Positions 36,357 through 44,730 of a stretch of 64,000 nt of DNA are shown here, in pieces; position 1 is the first letter of the stretch; each line of letters opens with the position of its first letter. A program made the position numbers and the translations under genes. Under the pieces are notes generated by a model. That model was given only the letters and a program-made list of their open reading frames with translations, was not told the DNA's origin and ran no database searches. Source of the stretch: Acidobacteriota bacterium (GTDB taxonomy: Bacteria > Acidobacteriota > Vicinamibacteria > Vicinamibacterales > SCN-69-37). The stretch covers positions 930,001 through 994,000 of the forward strand of contig JADJUS010000004.1 of NCBI GenBank assembly GCA_016716905.1. The letters run 5' to 3'.

Positions 36357-38560
36357 ATGGGGCTCCTGCTTCTCCTGAAAGTCAGCGTGATCTTGACAGT
36401 GACGCTGGTGGCGGCACGACTGCTGCATCGCGCTCCGGCGAGGGCTCGGCACGGACTGTGGAGCCTCGCTTTCGGCAGCCTGTTGCTGTTGGCGCCGCTG
36501 GCGGCTCTCCTGCCCGCCCTCTATGTGCCGATGCCGGCCGGCTGGGAATTGGCGCCGCCGGCACCCCACCACATCCACTCTGGTGTCGAGTTCGGTGACG
36601 CAGCTTGACGCTCCGGCAAGCGGCTCCGTCTCAACTCAACGGGGTCGTCAACGCTGTTGAACCGTCGAGCGCCCCGCAACCTGCGGTGCGCGCGGGTGGT
36701 TGGCCGAGCGTGTCGACGATCCTGTTCGGCGCGTGGCTGGCCGGCATGGTGGCCGCTGCGGCGACGGTGCTCATTGCGTTGTATGGCGTTCGCCGGCTGA
36801 TTCGCTCGGCACAGACGGTAAGTGATCCGGCGTGGGAAGACGCTGCCATCACGATCGGGACGCAACTCGGCCTGCGACATCCAGTTCCGCTGCTGCTGAG
36901 CCCGCGCGTGGGCACACCGATGGCGGGTGGTGCGTGGCGCCCGGCCATCTTCCTGCCGATGGGCGCGGTCTCCTGGAGCACTGAACACCGCGACCTGGTG
37001 CTCGCCCATGAACTTGCGCATTTGGCCGGACACGACCCGTTGCGTCATCTGATGACGCGTGCTGCGCTGGCCTGCTATTGGTTCCACCCACTGGCATGGC
37101 TGGCTGCGCGCGAAGCGGCCATCGCGCGCGAGCAGGCGTGCGATGAAACCGTGATCGCTCTCGGCGTGCGTCCCTCCGCGTACGCACGCGTATTGCTCGA
37201 CCTCGCGGAATCCTTATCGGTGCGGCCCGCTGCACGTTTTCTTGGCGCACTGCCGATGGTCCACCCGTCCCATCTGGAGAAACGACTCATGGCGATCTTG
37301 AATGTTGACGCTCGTCGATCGGCCAGGCGCTTCCTTGTGGGGCCGGCAGTGGGTGTGGTGCTACTCACGCTTTCAGTGGCCGCCGCGCAACCGTTCGCCA
37401 CGGTTCAGGAGAGCGCCTTCGACCAGGGTCAGGGAAGGCCCGTTGGCGTCGTCGCAGGTACGCCTCTCGGCGTTGTCGGAGGCGTTCCCTCCGGCATTGT
37501 CGAAGGTGTCCCCGTCGGCGTTGTTGGAGGTGTCCCCGTTGGCGTTGTCGAAGGTCTCCCCGTTGGCGTCGTCGCAGGGTTGCCCCTCGGTATGGTTGCA
37601 GACGCGCTCGCCGGCGTTACTGAAAGCACCCCCGTCGCCGGCACCCTGGGCGGCCAAGACTCCGCTTGTGCGTCGGAGTCGGGCAGCGGCGGTTTTGTTG
37701 GAACCCGATCCTCAGCGGACATTGGCGGCCGGACGGTGGTGACAGACCAGGTGGGCTGGCGCGATGGCGACCGCATCATTCAGCGGTCGTTCGGCGATCT
37801 CAGGGTGTGCATGCTGGCCGAGGGCGTGGGAGTCCGCAACACCGCAGAACGGCCCAGCCAGTGGCTGGGCCGCGCGCGCCGGGTCGTGATGGAAGCCCAT
37901 CGCGGAAGCGCCGTGCAGCGCCTCGAACTCACGGGCTCGCGCACGTCATGGCAGGTGGATGGCTCAACGCGTGATTTCAACCCGGCGGCACAAACGTGGC
38001 GTGACCGCATGCTCGCAGTGCTCGACATTACGTGGGAAGTCTCAAGCCTGCGCGGCGAAGATAGCGACCTGCGCGGACAAATTTCAACATTGCAGGGACA
38101 GCGCAGTTCTTTGCAGGGCGAGATTTCAGCGTTGGAAGGCGCTGCCAGCACGATGCAGGGTCGCGTTTCTTCGGCCTCCGGTGAGGAAAGCCGTCTGAGC
38201 GGCGAGATTTCAGCGATTCGAGCCCACGTCAGCGCGCTCCAGATGAAAATCTACGCCGAGCAGAGCGCGATTTCGAGACTGCGGGTTCGCCCGTACAGAA
38301 ATCCATTCCAGCCGATCTATTCCGCAGGTGGGGTGAACGAAACGTTGATCGACCAGGTCGATCGGAACCGCCTCGACACGCAGATCGGCAAGGTCGCCGC
38401 CGTTCGACAACGCATCGCCGCGCTTGACGTCGATACCCGCGTGGCCGGGATTGAACGTCAAATCCAGCAACTCGACGCCGACCGGCGCGCCAGCCAACTC
38501 GAAGGCCGGCTCGATGCCGAACTGGCGCGTCTGACATCAGCGATGTCGGCGATTCGGTAG
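36357..38560 (+). pseudogene. M56 BlaR1-like metallopeptidase, frameshifted, with octapeptide repeats and coiled coil
   Basis: The frame from ATG 36357 encodes two membrane helices and stops at 36608. A second frame, overlapping it by TTGA (36605-36608), continues with more helices and the zinc site HELAH in LVLAHELAHLAGHD, then WFHPLAWL and REQACDETV, to 38560. The intact relative at 18111 is one chain, so a frameshift near 36590-36605 is likely, unless the two halves are made separately. After a hydrophobic span the extracytoplasmic part holds eight octapeptide repeats and a coiled coil (SSLRGEDSDLRGQISTLQG onward, roughly residues 475-560 of the second frame) in place of a penicillin sensor. 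Confidence 0.75.
37442..37633 (+). repeat. eight 24-bp coding repeats
   Basis: The reading frame encodes eight consecutive octapeptides of consensus x-G-V-V-x-G-x-P (VGVVAGTP, LGVVGGVP, SGIVEGVP, VGVVGGVP, VGVVEGLP, VGVVAGLP, then two degenerate units). The DNA is a 24-bp tandem array. Copy number could vary between strains. It lies outside the membrane in the M56 protein and may form an extended hydrophobic stalk. Confidence 0.85.
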
Positions 38561-38579
38561 GGACAGCGCTTTCTTAGGC

Positions 38580-38701
38580 AGGCGGCGGGAGTCGTGCCCG
38601 AAGACCGAGGCGAGAAGCGCCGTCGGTCGAGTGCCTGACACCGCCGCCGACATTTCGACGTAGCGGTGCGAGGAGAAATGGAGGCGGCGGGAGTCGAACC
38701 C
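38580..38701. other. tRNA/tmRNA-like 3' end and partial direct repeat, probable attachment site
   Basis: The minus strand of 38679-38701 reads as a T-arm plus acceptor 3' strand (GGGTTCGACTCCC followed by GCCGCCTCCA), the 3' end of a tRNA or tmRNA without the rest of the gene. A 15-bp direct repeat AGGCGGCGGGAGTCG occurs at 38580-38594 and 38682-38696. Such truncated 3' ends mark the border of integrated elements. An accessory stretch begins immediately to the right. Confidence 0.6.
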
Positions 38702-38920
38702 TAACAACGCGTTTCTTTAACTTGATGATGGCGAAGGACTTCTGGCGACAAGTCTTTGTCCTGCATCACCTTCCACCGACCTGGCTTTCCACCGCCGTCA
38801 CCGCGAGTCCACCCGAATCGACCTCAGTCTTGGCAACATATTGGCAACGAGGACAGTCATCGCCTCGCTTTGTCACTGCCCGTAGAGGGCTGTTAGGGTG
38901 CCATCTCTTTGCTAGTTGAA
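38702..38920. other. noncoding stretch beside the putative attachment site
   Basis: No credible gene. The direct repeat TTGGCAAC-N3-TTGGCAAC occurs at about 38834-38852, spaced 11 bp, which could be an arm-type integrase site. No integrase gene is visible. Confidence 0.3.
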
Positions 38921-39285
38921 TTACTCAAGTCCCAGCTTTTTCTTCAGGTACGTATTTGCCAGTTGTTTCACAATTTCGATCGGTATGGAACCGCCGTCAG
39001 CCTTCACCTTTTGTCTGATGAATTTCCACACGGTATCCGAACGAATCGAATCAATGAACTCGTGGCCACTCCACGTAAGCAGCGGGTCCACATAGCGCGG
39101 ATAAGCTTGGCCGTGCGGATAGCTCACGCTCGCTTGGACATAGCCAGCACCACAAAGAAGCTGCATGTGAAAGGCCACCAGCGCCGGACTTTCATCCGGC
39201 ATCTCGAAATCGCCCGTCGTCGGAGGCAGGGGGACTCCTCGACGGCCATCAGCATTCGCCGCACGAGTTCCATGTCGCGTTTCAC
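38921..39285 (-). pseudogene. DUF2513-family protein, frameshifted copy
   Basis: GTG at 39285 (strong GGAGGGAG upstream) opens V-K-R-D-M-E-L-V-R-R, the DUF2513 start, but the frame shifts at a five-base C run (39229-39233, G run on the plus strand). One extra C would restore SPLPPTTGDFEMPD and the rest of the family (YVQASVSYPHG, LTWSGHEFIDSIRSDTVW, KKKLGLE). DUF2513 proteins are small and common in phage-like and mobile regions; function unknown. Tandem with a paralogue at 39300. Confidence 0.7.
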
Positions 39286-39299
39286 GGCTCCCTCCGGAC

Positions 39300-39669
39300 C
39301 TACTTGTCGAGCCCAAACTTCTGTTTCAGGTAGCCGTCGGCCAACTGCTTGAGAAGCTCAAATGGTGCCGAGCCCCCGTGCTCAGCGACTTTGGCCTTGA
39401 CCTGGGCCCAGACTGTATCGTTGCGCGTTGCCTCGAGGAATTCATGCCCTCTCCATGTGAGCCGCTGGGGGCAGGATCTTGCGGTAACCGATGCCCATCG
39501 TGGTGACATCGGTCCCCTCTACGTAACCGGCATTGACCAGCATTTGCACGTGACCGTAGACCGTGGCCTCGTCAACACCGTCGATGGCGACCTCTTCGAA
39601 GTTGAATTCGTCCGTCTTGTCTTCGACCCAAAGGAGCACGTTCCGAATCAAGTCCATGTCGCGTTTCAT
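39300..39669 (-). pseudogene. DUF2513-family protein, frameshifted paralogue
   Basis: ATG 39669 begins M-K-R-D-M-D-L-I-R-N with YVEGTDVTTMGIGYRKIL. Removing one C from the C5 run at 39467-39471 joins this to PQRLTWRGHEFLEATRNDTVW and the end KQKFGLDK, giving a normal DUF2513 protein of about 122 residues. Both neighbouring copies are broken at C5 runs, which suggests decay, phase variation or homopolymer read errors. Confidence 0.72.
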
Positions 39670-39708
39670 GGGGCAGCAGTCCTTTTGTAAAACGGTGGCG
39701 ATCGCCAC

Positions 39709-40165
39709 CTCTAGGGAATACTACTCTCGCGAGTCGAGGTAGCGTGGAAAGTCCGCACCGCGCCTCCCGTTCATTGGGCCAACCAATGAGACTCGTCGTC
39801 GGCTGTCGCTGGACGCGATCCAATGATGCTGCCAGAGTCTGTGCTCCCTGACCTTCTCGGCCAACTGGGGACCATTTGAGGGTTCGCACCGCGTTTCGAG
39901 AGTGTCGGGCCACCCCGGTCAGTAGCGCGTTCGGGAGTGTTGAGCGATTGGAGGTGAAGTCGGCGGTGAGCGATGTCCGCATAGCGAAGGTCATCACGAA
40001 GATTTCTCTTTGCGAGCGGCTGCACTGGGCACGCCTGCTGTACCCGTGCCGTTCCAAGAGCTTGGGCGGAACAGACCGCCGATGACGTCGTACGCGACGT
40101 GACTGCTTCCTCCGCATTTGACTGGAAGCGAACGTTGGTGCTTCGATCCGCTCAGAGATCGAATC
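39709..40165. other. intergenic region without a supported gene
   Basis: Short frames exist but none has a ribosome binding site or family motifs. A segment near 39885-39925 (GAGTGTCGGGCCACCC core) resembles one at about 42350-42385 (GAGTGTCCGGGCCACGC), and both lie near a CGGCCAACT or GAGTTGGCC stretch. They could be the worn ends of a mobile element. Confidence 0.3.
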
Positions 40166-41014
40166 TCAGAGTTTCTCAGACGCTGAAGCAGTCGCTTCCC
40201 GTCGACACGCGTCTTCGGCCCTGAGCCGATCCCTCATTTCCTGTGTCACAGGATAAGGCGTGTCGGCCGGCCATGTGCCCTTGATGTGTATGGCTTCCTC
40301 GACCAGGCCAGCAAGAATGTCCGTACTCGCCAGCCACGATCGTAGGGCCTCGCCAACCAAGTCCAGACCCGTTGCGAGAGCGTTAACCGCCAATGTCATT
40401 GCGCCGTGTTCTCTGTCTTCGTTGCGCTCTGTGAAGTGAGCAACGGCCGCGTGATGTCGCTCGGTGTAAAGCAGCATCATCCCGTGGCTGTTGGGATGGC
40501 AGAACTCCGACAGGCGATCATAGAAACCCATGAACATCTCGCCGTCTTTTATCTTGGAAGAAAGCTGCTTGATAATGGTCAGCACGTTTACAGATTCGAT
40601 CTCGGGGAAGATACGCAGGTCCTTCGACTTTGAACCGTAGAGAGTCCGTCCAATGAACGTGTGGAGATCGGCAAATGCTTCCAGATCGTTGGCGTTGACC
40701 GCCACCTCCACTCGGCGCATCGACTCGTAAAGCAAACAGCCGGTCTCGAAAACGCCACGGACCAACAGACAACTGCTTACAACGCTTCGGCTGTTCATCT
40801 CGCGTATTGAAGATTCACCCAGTTCAACGGCTCGATATACCCCACAGTGCATGATCTCCCCAAGTTGGCTTGGTAGCTGAGACACCGGAGAGAGGAGGTA
40901 GCCGTCCATCTCTTTCGCTCGAGCCTTTGCCAGCCGGTCGAGTGATTCCTCCACTGATGAACAAGGGCTGCTATCGCCGTGTCGCGCTTTGAACTCTTCC
41001 GCGAACAATTCCAT
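40166..41014 (-). CDS. hypothetical protein, accessory region
   Basis: 282 residues, largely helical, no signal peptide. Features include MELFAEEFKARHGDSS at the start, a cysteine-containing SSCLLVRGVFETGCLLYES helix, and LSEFCHPNSHGMM, which resembles DUF5677-type abortive-infection-neighbour proteins. That comparison is tentative. Base composition is less GC-rich than the flanks, consistent with transfer. Confidence 0.6.
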   Translation of the reverse strand: MELFAEEFKARHGDSSPCSSVEESLDRLAKARAKEMDGYLLSPVSQLPSQLGEIMHCGVYRAVELGESSIREMNSRSVVSSCLLVRGVFETGCLLYESMRRVEVAVNANDLEAFADLHTFIGRTLYGSKSKDLRIFPEIESVNVLTIIKQLSSKIKDGEMFMGFYDRLSEFCHPNSHGMMLLYTERHHAAVAHFTERNEDREHGAMTLAVNALATGLDLVGEALRSWLASTDILAGLVEEAIHIKGTWPADTPYPVTQEMRDRLRAEDACRREATASASEKL

Positions 41015-41299
41015 GATTCATAATATCGGCCCAAGGCCGGAGGGAAACGACGTCGTATTCTTGTCAAGCATGGCCGGACCCCCAGAGAAGGATCGCTATC
41101 ACTTCACGCCAATTCATTACCTCAAGAAGCTCACTGGCCCCGATGGCGTCTTGCACGTTCTCTCCATGGCGAAGGCAAGTTGGTAGGAAGGAGCGGAAGG
41201 TGAGGCGTTCGAACAGAAAACCGATCAAACCGCTGAAGAATGCAAAGCCAACCCATGGCTATTGCCCCGTCTTGTCCCATCTCCGACGGTGACAACAGT

Positions 41300-42067
41300 T
41301 CAGGTCTTCTTGAGATGTGGAAATCTGTCCACGAGTTCCTTGAGGACCGTGTAAGGACGCATTTCTCCCGGACCAACCCCTGATTCTGCGATTCGCCTCG
41401 CACGGCACAAGCTTTTCATCACGTCGCCCTTTGCCTGCGCCTTGAAATCCCAGTTCTGCCGACTCACCAGCAAGTCCGCAGCCTGAAGCCCGACCGACAC
41501 CGCGTCGGTGCTCGTCACTATTGTCCCCAGCATCGCTTTCTGCGCGGATGACAGATCCGGCCGGATTTCTTGATCGAGTATCTCGATGGATTCCGCGACC
41601 TCGCGGTCCTCACCATCGAATACGAGGTTCACTGGACCCGGCAATCCCCGCTCGTTGCGGTCCTGCATCACGGCCTGAGCGAGTGCGTGAAAGCACGTGT
41701 AAAAAGGCTTGTTCAGAAGTCGCCTGCCCTGTTCTTTCGTTAGCGTGATGTTCTTGAAGATGTTCCGGAAACTCTGGTGATGGAGGTGTACAAAGTACCC
41801 GTCGATGTCGTGGGTTTCTATGACACCGATCAGGTCATCAAGCATCGCAGCTCGCGATTCTGCTGATAGAACGTCGTACGGTGTGGCGAGTGCCATCACG
41901 TCGGAATGGTGAAAGCTTGCCACTCCATATTTCGCAAGAACGGCGTTCCACGCGGTTGTGAAGCTGGTCCAGGTCTCGTCACTTGCGACCCAGCCACCTA
42001 ATACAAAGGCTGGTCCGTGATTCGCTTCTTTCGCCGCTTCGTCGAAGTATCCGGTACACCGCACCAT
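41300..42067 (-). CDS. DUF3800-domain protein
   Basis: 255 residues. DUF3800 shows the N-terminal acidic strand (CTGYFDEAAKEANHG), the central LVFDGEDRE and the C-terminal VSVGLQAADLLVSRQNWD, an RNase H-like arrangement with conserved Asp residues (QAADL). Such proteins are frequent on mobile elements and in defence neighbourhoods. ATG at 42067; no partner in the same operon. Confidence 0.82.
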   Translation of the reverse strand: MVRCTGYFDEAAKEANHGPAFVLGGWVASDETWTSFTTAWNAVLAKYGVASFHHSDVMALATPYDVLSAESRAAMLDDLIGVIETHDIDGYFVHLHHQSFRNIFKNITLTKEQGRRLLNKPFYTCFHALAQAVMQDRNERGLPGPVNLVFDGEDREVAESIEILDQEIRPDLSSAQKAMLGTIVTSTDAVSVGLQAADLLVSRQNWDFKAQAKGDVMKSLCRARRIAESGVGPGEMRPYTVLKELVDRFPHLKKT

Positions 42068-42600
42068 TTTATCTGCGTGTGAGATACGTGTATTTCAGGC
42101 GAGGTTTCGGTCGCTTTTGTCGGGACTACCCGGCGTGTCGGCCAAGCCCGCACCTGCACATCGGTCGAGGCCCCAGCCGCCAATTCCGCTAGTGCCCTGG
42201 TTGTGTTCAGCGCAATAGTCCCCAGCACCTGACCAACAATCGTCGAAGTTCTGGCGGTAGTGTCCGGTGGTCTAGGCACCGGCGGCCCGCATTCTCGCTT
42301 TGTGCTAGACCCAAGCCGATCCGTGAAACGTGCGGTTCTTCGGCGCGCCGCCGCGTTCGGAGTGTCCGGGCCACGCTCCGGGCCGAGTTGGCCATGCGGA
42401 CGATGGGACTTGATGGGCAGATCCATCCATCAACGGCTTTCGTCTTCCGCAACGACTCCGGCGAGCGCGTCGTCTCGATCAGAACCGCGTGCGCAGCGCA
42501 GCCGCGGTCAGCGGCCGCGCCACGTGATCGGAGAGAGGCGTCGAAGCGCCGAACGAGTGCGCGTGTAGGGAGCCTGAGGGCGAAGCCCTCAGACCAATGT
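42068..42600. other. gene-free stretch ending in a hairpin
   Basis: No supported coding sequence. CTGAGGGC-GAA-GCCCTCAG (42574-42592) is a perfect 8-bp hairpin directly beyond the 3' end of the tRNA fragment. It may be the original terminator of that tRNA, though no T-run follows. Confidence 0.45.
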
Positions 42601-42659
42601 TGGTGCGGAAGGGGGGACTCGAACCCCCACGATGTTGCTACCGCCAGCCCCTCAAGCTG
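42601..42659 (-). other. 3' fragment of tRNA-Leu(GAG), probable attachment site
   Basis: On the minus strand: anticodon stem CAGC/GCTG with loop TTGAGGG (anticodon GAG, complement of 42651-42653), a variable arm, T-arm GGGGG-TTCGAGT-CCCCC, acceptor 3' strand CTTCCGC, then A and encoded CCA ending at 42601. The matching 5' acceptor GCGGAAG and the D-arm are missing upstream, where unrelated sequence begins at the anticodon stem. This is the classical product of integration into a tRNA gene. By geometry the inserted DNA lies to the right, with the intact tRNA at its far end. Confidence 0.82.
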
Positions 42660-42936
42660 TCAGCAACGCGGATCGGAACAGATCCTGACGTGATTCCACG
42701 GGCGCAACCGGATCTTGGCAAGCCGGCTGAGCGCGCGTCGGACGGAACTATTGGCACAAAGTGGCACACCGTGGGGGCAGCCGATCGTAGGCAGCAAGCG
42801 CATCGCGTGCCGCGGGTGCAGGGAACCGTGCGGTTCCTGCCGCCTGATGCCACCAGCTATAGCGTGCGGGATGTGGTGCGGACGCTGCTGGCGTAAACGA
42901 GGGCAACAGCGTTCAGCCCGCACGGCCGCCCAAACA

Positions 42937-42950
42937 TTGCGCTGGCGCAA
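42937..42950 (+). promoter_or_regulatory. TTGCGC-N2-GCGCAA dyad before the cupredoxin gene
   Basis: A perfect 14-bp palindrome centred at 42943.5. GAGACT (42973-42978) begins 29.5 bp from the centre and the ATG (42985) lies 41.5 bp from it, so a class II activator position gives a leaderless message. A 21-bp block around it is identical to the one at 61650. Confidence 0.6.
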
Positions 42951-42984
42951 AGACGCGGCGTCCCCCAAGAGAGAGACTTCGGTC

Positions 42985-43656
42985 ATGACAATCCGCGGGC
43001 TCTCCGTCGCTCTGCCCACCATCGTCGCGGCCTGCGCCGTCGTCGTGTCGGCACAGGTGCCGCGCGTCATCAACCTCACGGGGAACGACTCGTTGCATTA
43101 CTCGCCGACCACCATCACTGCCACACCCGGCGAAACCATCACCGTGGTCCTGCGGACGATCAGCATGCAGCCCGCCGCGCAGATGGCGCACAACTTCGTG
43201 ATTCTCAAGCCCGGGGCCAACGTGGATCAGTTCACCATGTTGGCCGGGATGGCGCGCGACCACGACTTCATTCCGCCAAAGCTGAAGGACCAGATCCTGG
43301 TCGCCACACCCATGGCGGCCGCCAATGAAGTGGCCAAAGCGACGTTCACCGCGCCCACTACGCCAGGTACCTACGTGTACTTCTGCACCTACCCTGCTCA
43401 CTACAGTGGTGGGATGAAGGGCACGCTGGTCGTGAAGTATGACCGCCGTCATACGGGCTGCTCGAACACAGGCGTAACCTCACCGCCGAGGTGTCCCATG
43501 AGTCACGCGGATTCCGAGCGGTTACTGGTCCTGATGGACCACATCATCACCACCCATCATGACCACGTGAGACGGGCGATTCCCGACATAACGCGCCGGC
43601 TGCGGTCCCTGTCGGCGGCGGCCGGTCCGGAGCGAGCGGAACTGCCGGTGGCCTGA
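42985..43656 (+). CDS. azurin-like cupredoxin, frame reads on into the downstream gene
   Basis: A signal peptide (MTIRGLSVALPTIVAAC, cut near VSAQ) and an azurin/auracyanin-type domain of about 130 residues. Copper ligands are probably His in MAHNFVIL and the Cys, His, Met of YFCTYPAHYSGGMKG. It is a periplasmic blue-copper electron carrier, a plausible donor to NosZ. The domain ends near TLVVK (about 43437), but no stop follows: the frame crosses the regulatory dyad at 43438 and runs through the start of the hemerythrin gene (43498) to 43656. A small indel near 43440 would restore a stop. Independent fusion seems less likely. Confidence 0.78.
   Translation: MTIRGLSVALPTIVAACAVVVSAQVPRVINLTGNDSLHYSPTTITATPGETITVVLRTISMQPAAQMAHNFVILKPGANVDQFTMLAGMARDHDFIPPKLKDQILVATPMAAANEVAKATFTAPTTPGTYVYFCTYPAHYSGGMKGTLVVKYDRRHTGCSNTGVTSPPRCPMSHADSERLLVLMDHIITTHHDHVRRAIPDITRRLRSLSAAAGPERAELPVA
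43438..43480 (+). promoter_or_regulatory. TATGAC-N4-GTCATA site and -10 box before the hemerythrin gene
   Basis: Perfect 16-bp palindrome TATGACCGCCGTCATA at 43438-43453, centre 43445.5, followed by TAACCT (43475-43480) starting 29.5 bp away. The core TGA-N6-TCA fits Crp/Fnr proteins such as the one encoded at 44034. Predicted start of transcription about 43487, with an 11-base leader. Confidence 0.65.
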
Positions 43657-44021
43657 AGACGTTTGAGCACTTGGCCCTGCCACTGCTTTCTCACCTCGAC
43701 AAGGAGGAACACCTCTTGTTTCCGTACATCAAGGAAATGGTTGTCGCTGCAGCGGAAGGTCGGCAGATGCCGACAGGACCGTTCGGCTCCGTCGTTCACC
43801 CGCTTCGGATGATGGAGGAGGAACATGAGTCGGCTTCGGAAGACTTGCTGATTCTGGATGAGTTGACCCGCCACTACACACCACCCCCGTCACCGGTTCC
43901 TGGGCTAGCGGACGCGTATGCCGCGTTGAAACGTTTTGATGCTGACCTCCGTGAGCACATCAGGAAAGAGGACCACGATCTCTTTCCTGCGACGCTCGAC
44001 CTTGAAGGCCGTTTCATGTAG
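43498..44021 (+). pseudogene. hemerythrin-domain protein (RIC-like), frameshifted
   Basis: ATG 43498 (GAGG upstream) opens HADSERLLVLMDHIITTHHDHVRR, a hemerythrin/ScdA C-terminal-like start. The frame ends at 43656 while the continuation (LKTFEHLALPLLSHLDKEEHLLFPYIKEM, LREHIRKEDHDLFPATLD) lies in another frame to 44021. A one-base indel near 43640-43660 explains this. Di-iron ligands are visible: HH, H-x3-E-E-H, E-E-E-H and H-x3-E-D-H. RIC proteins repair iron centres damaged by nitric oxide. Compare the intact protein at 61900. Confidence 0.75.
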
Positions 44022-44033
44022 AGTTCGACTCCC

Positions 44034-44729
44034 ATGGAGAGACCAACCTTGGAGGGTATGGCGACGATTCCGCTGTTCAAGCGGGTGACGCCTGCCGATT
44101 TGTCCCAACTGGCGGCGGTCTCGTTTTTGTCGCACTACGACCGGGGCAAACCGATTTTTGAGGAAGGGGATCCTTCCGACTACTTCTACGTCGTGGTGTC
44201 GGGGCGGGCGAAGGTGTTCAAACGGGCGCCAAACGGCCAGCTCAGGATTCTCGAAATTTTTGGTCCCGGGGGGCTGCTTGGCGCGGTGGCTGCATACGAG
44301 TTGCGCCCGTACCCTGCTGCCGCCGCGGCGATGGAGCAGACCACCTGCCTGTTGCTGCCTCGTCCGGAGTTTTTTGCCTTGCTTGAAGCACGTCCAACAC
44401 TCGTGCGTGGGCTGCTTGGCAGTCTGTCGATTCGACTCATGGAACTGACCGCCCGACTCTCCGAACTGACTGGCGGGCGGGTGGAGTCCCGATTCGCGCG
44501 GCTGTTTTTGAAACTCGCCGAACAGATGGGGCGGCCCGATCGGGGAGGTCTTTTTGTGCCCATGGTGCTGTCACGCCAGGAGCTCGCCGATCTCACCGGC
44601 ACCACCGTCGAAACCTGCATCCGCATCATGAGCCGCTGGAGCAAGGACCAGATTCTGCAGACCGACAAGGACGGCTTCGTCATTCTCGACCGCCCGGCAC
44701 TGGGCGCCCTCGCCGAACAAAGCTATTGA
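44034..44729 (+). CDS. Crp/Fnr-family transcriptional regulator
   Basis: 231 residues: cyclic-nucleotide-binding-like barrel (FEEGDPSDYFYVVVSGRAKVFK), long dimer helix (LLGSLSIRLMELTARLSELTGGRVESR), and a C-terminal HTH_Crp with recognition segment SRQELADLTGTTVETCIRIMSRW. There is no N-terminal Fnr cysteine cluster, so oxygen sensing by an iron-sulfur cluster is unlikely; heme-based NO sensing as in DNR is possible. Its place between RIC and nos genes makes it the likely reader of the TGAC-N4-GTCA sites at 43438, 55861 and 60321. Confidence 0.88.
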   Translation: MERPTLEGMATIPLFKRVTPADLSQLAAVSFLSHYDRGKPIFEEGDPSDYFYVVVSGRAKVFKRAPNGQLRILEIFGPGGLLGAVAAYELRPYPAAAAAMEQTTCLLLPRPEFFALLEARPTLVRGLLGSLSIRLMELTARLSELTGGRVESRFARLFLKLAEQMGRPDRGGLFVPMVLSRQELADLTGTTVETCIRIMSRWSKDQILQTDKDGFVILDRPALGALAEQSY

Positions 44730-44730
44730 G

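Noticed and set aside
37442..37633. noncoding satellite
   Set aside because: The 24-bp array keeps one frame and a consistent octapeptide, so it is coding.
38722..38919. 65-residue plus-strand ORF
   Set aside because: No ribosome binding site or family signature; overlaps repeats beside the attachment-like site.
42601..42690. complete tRNA-Leu gene
   Set aside because: The D-arm and the GCGGAAG 5' acceptor strand expected from the 3' end are absent upstream.
42597..42896. plus-strand ORF beginning with LVRKGGLEPPR
   Set aside because: This peptide is the familiar false translation of the complement of a tRNA-Leu 3' end; the DNA is explained by the tRNA fragment.
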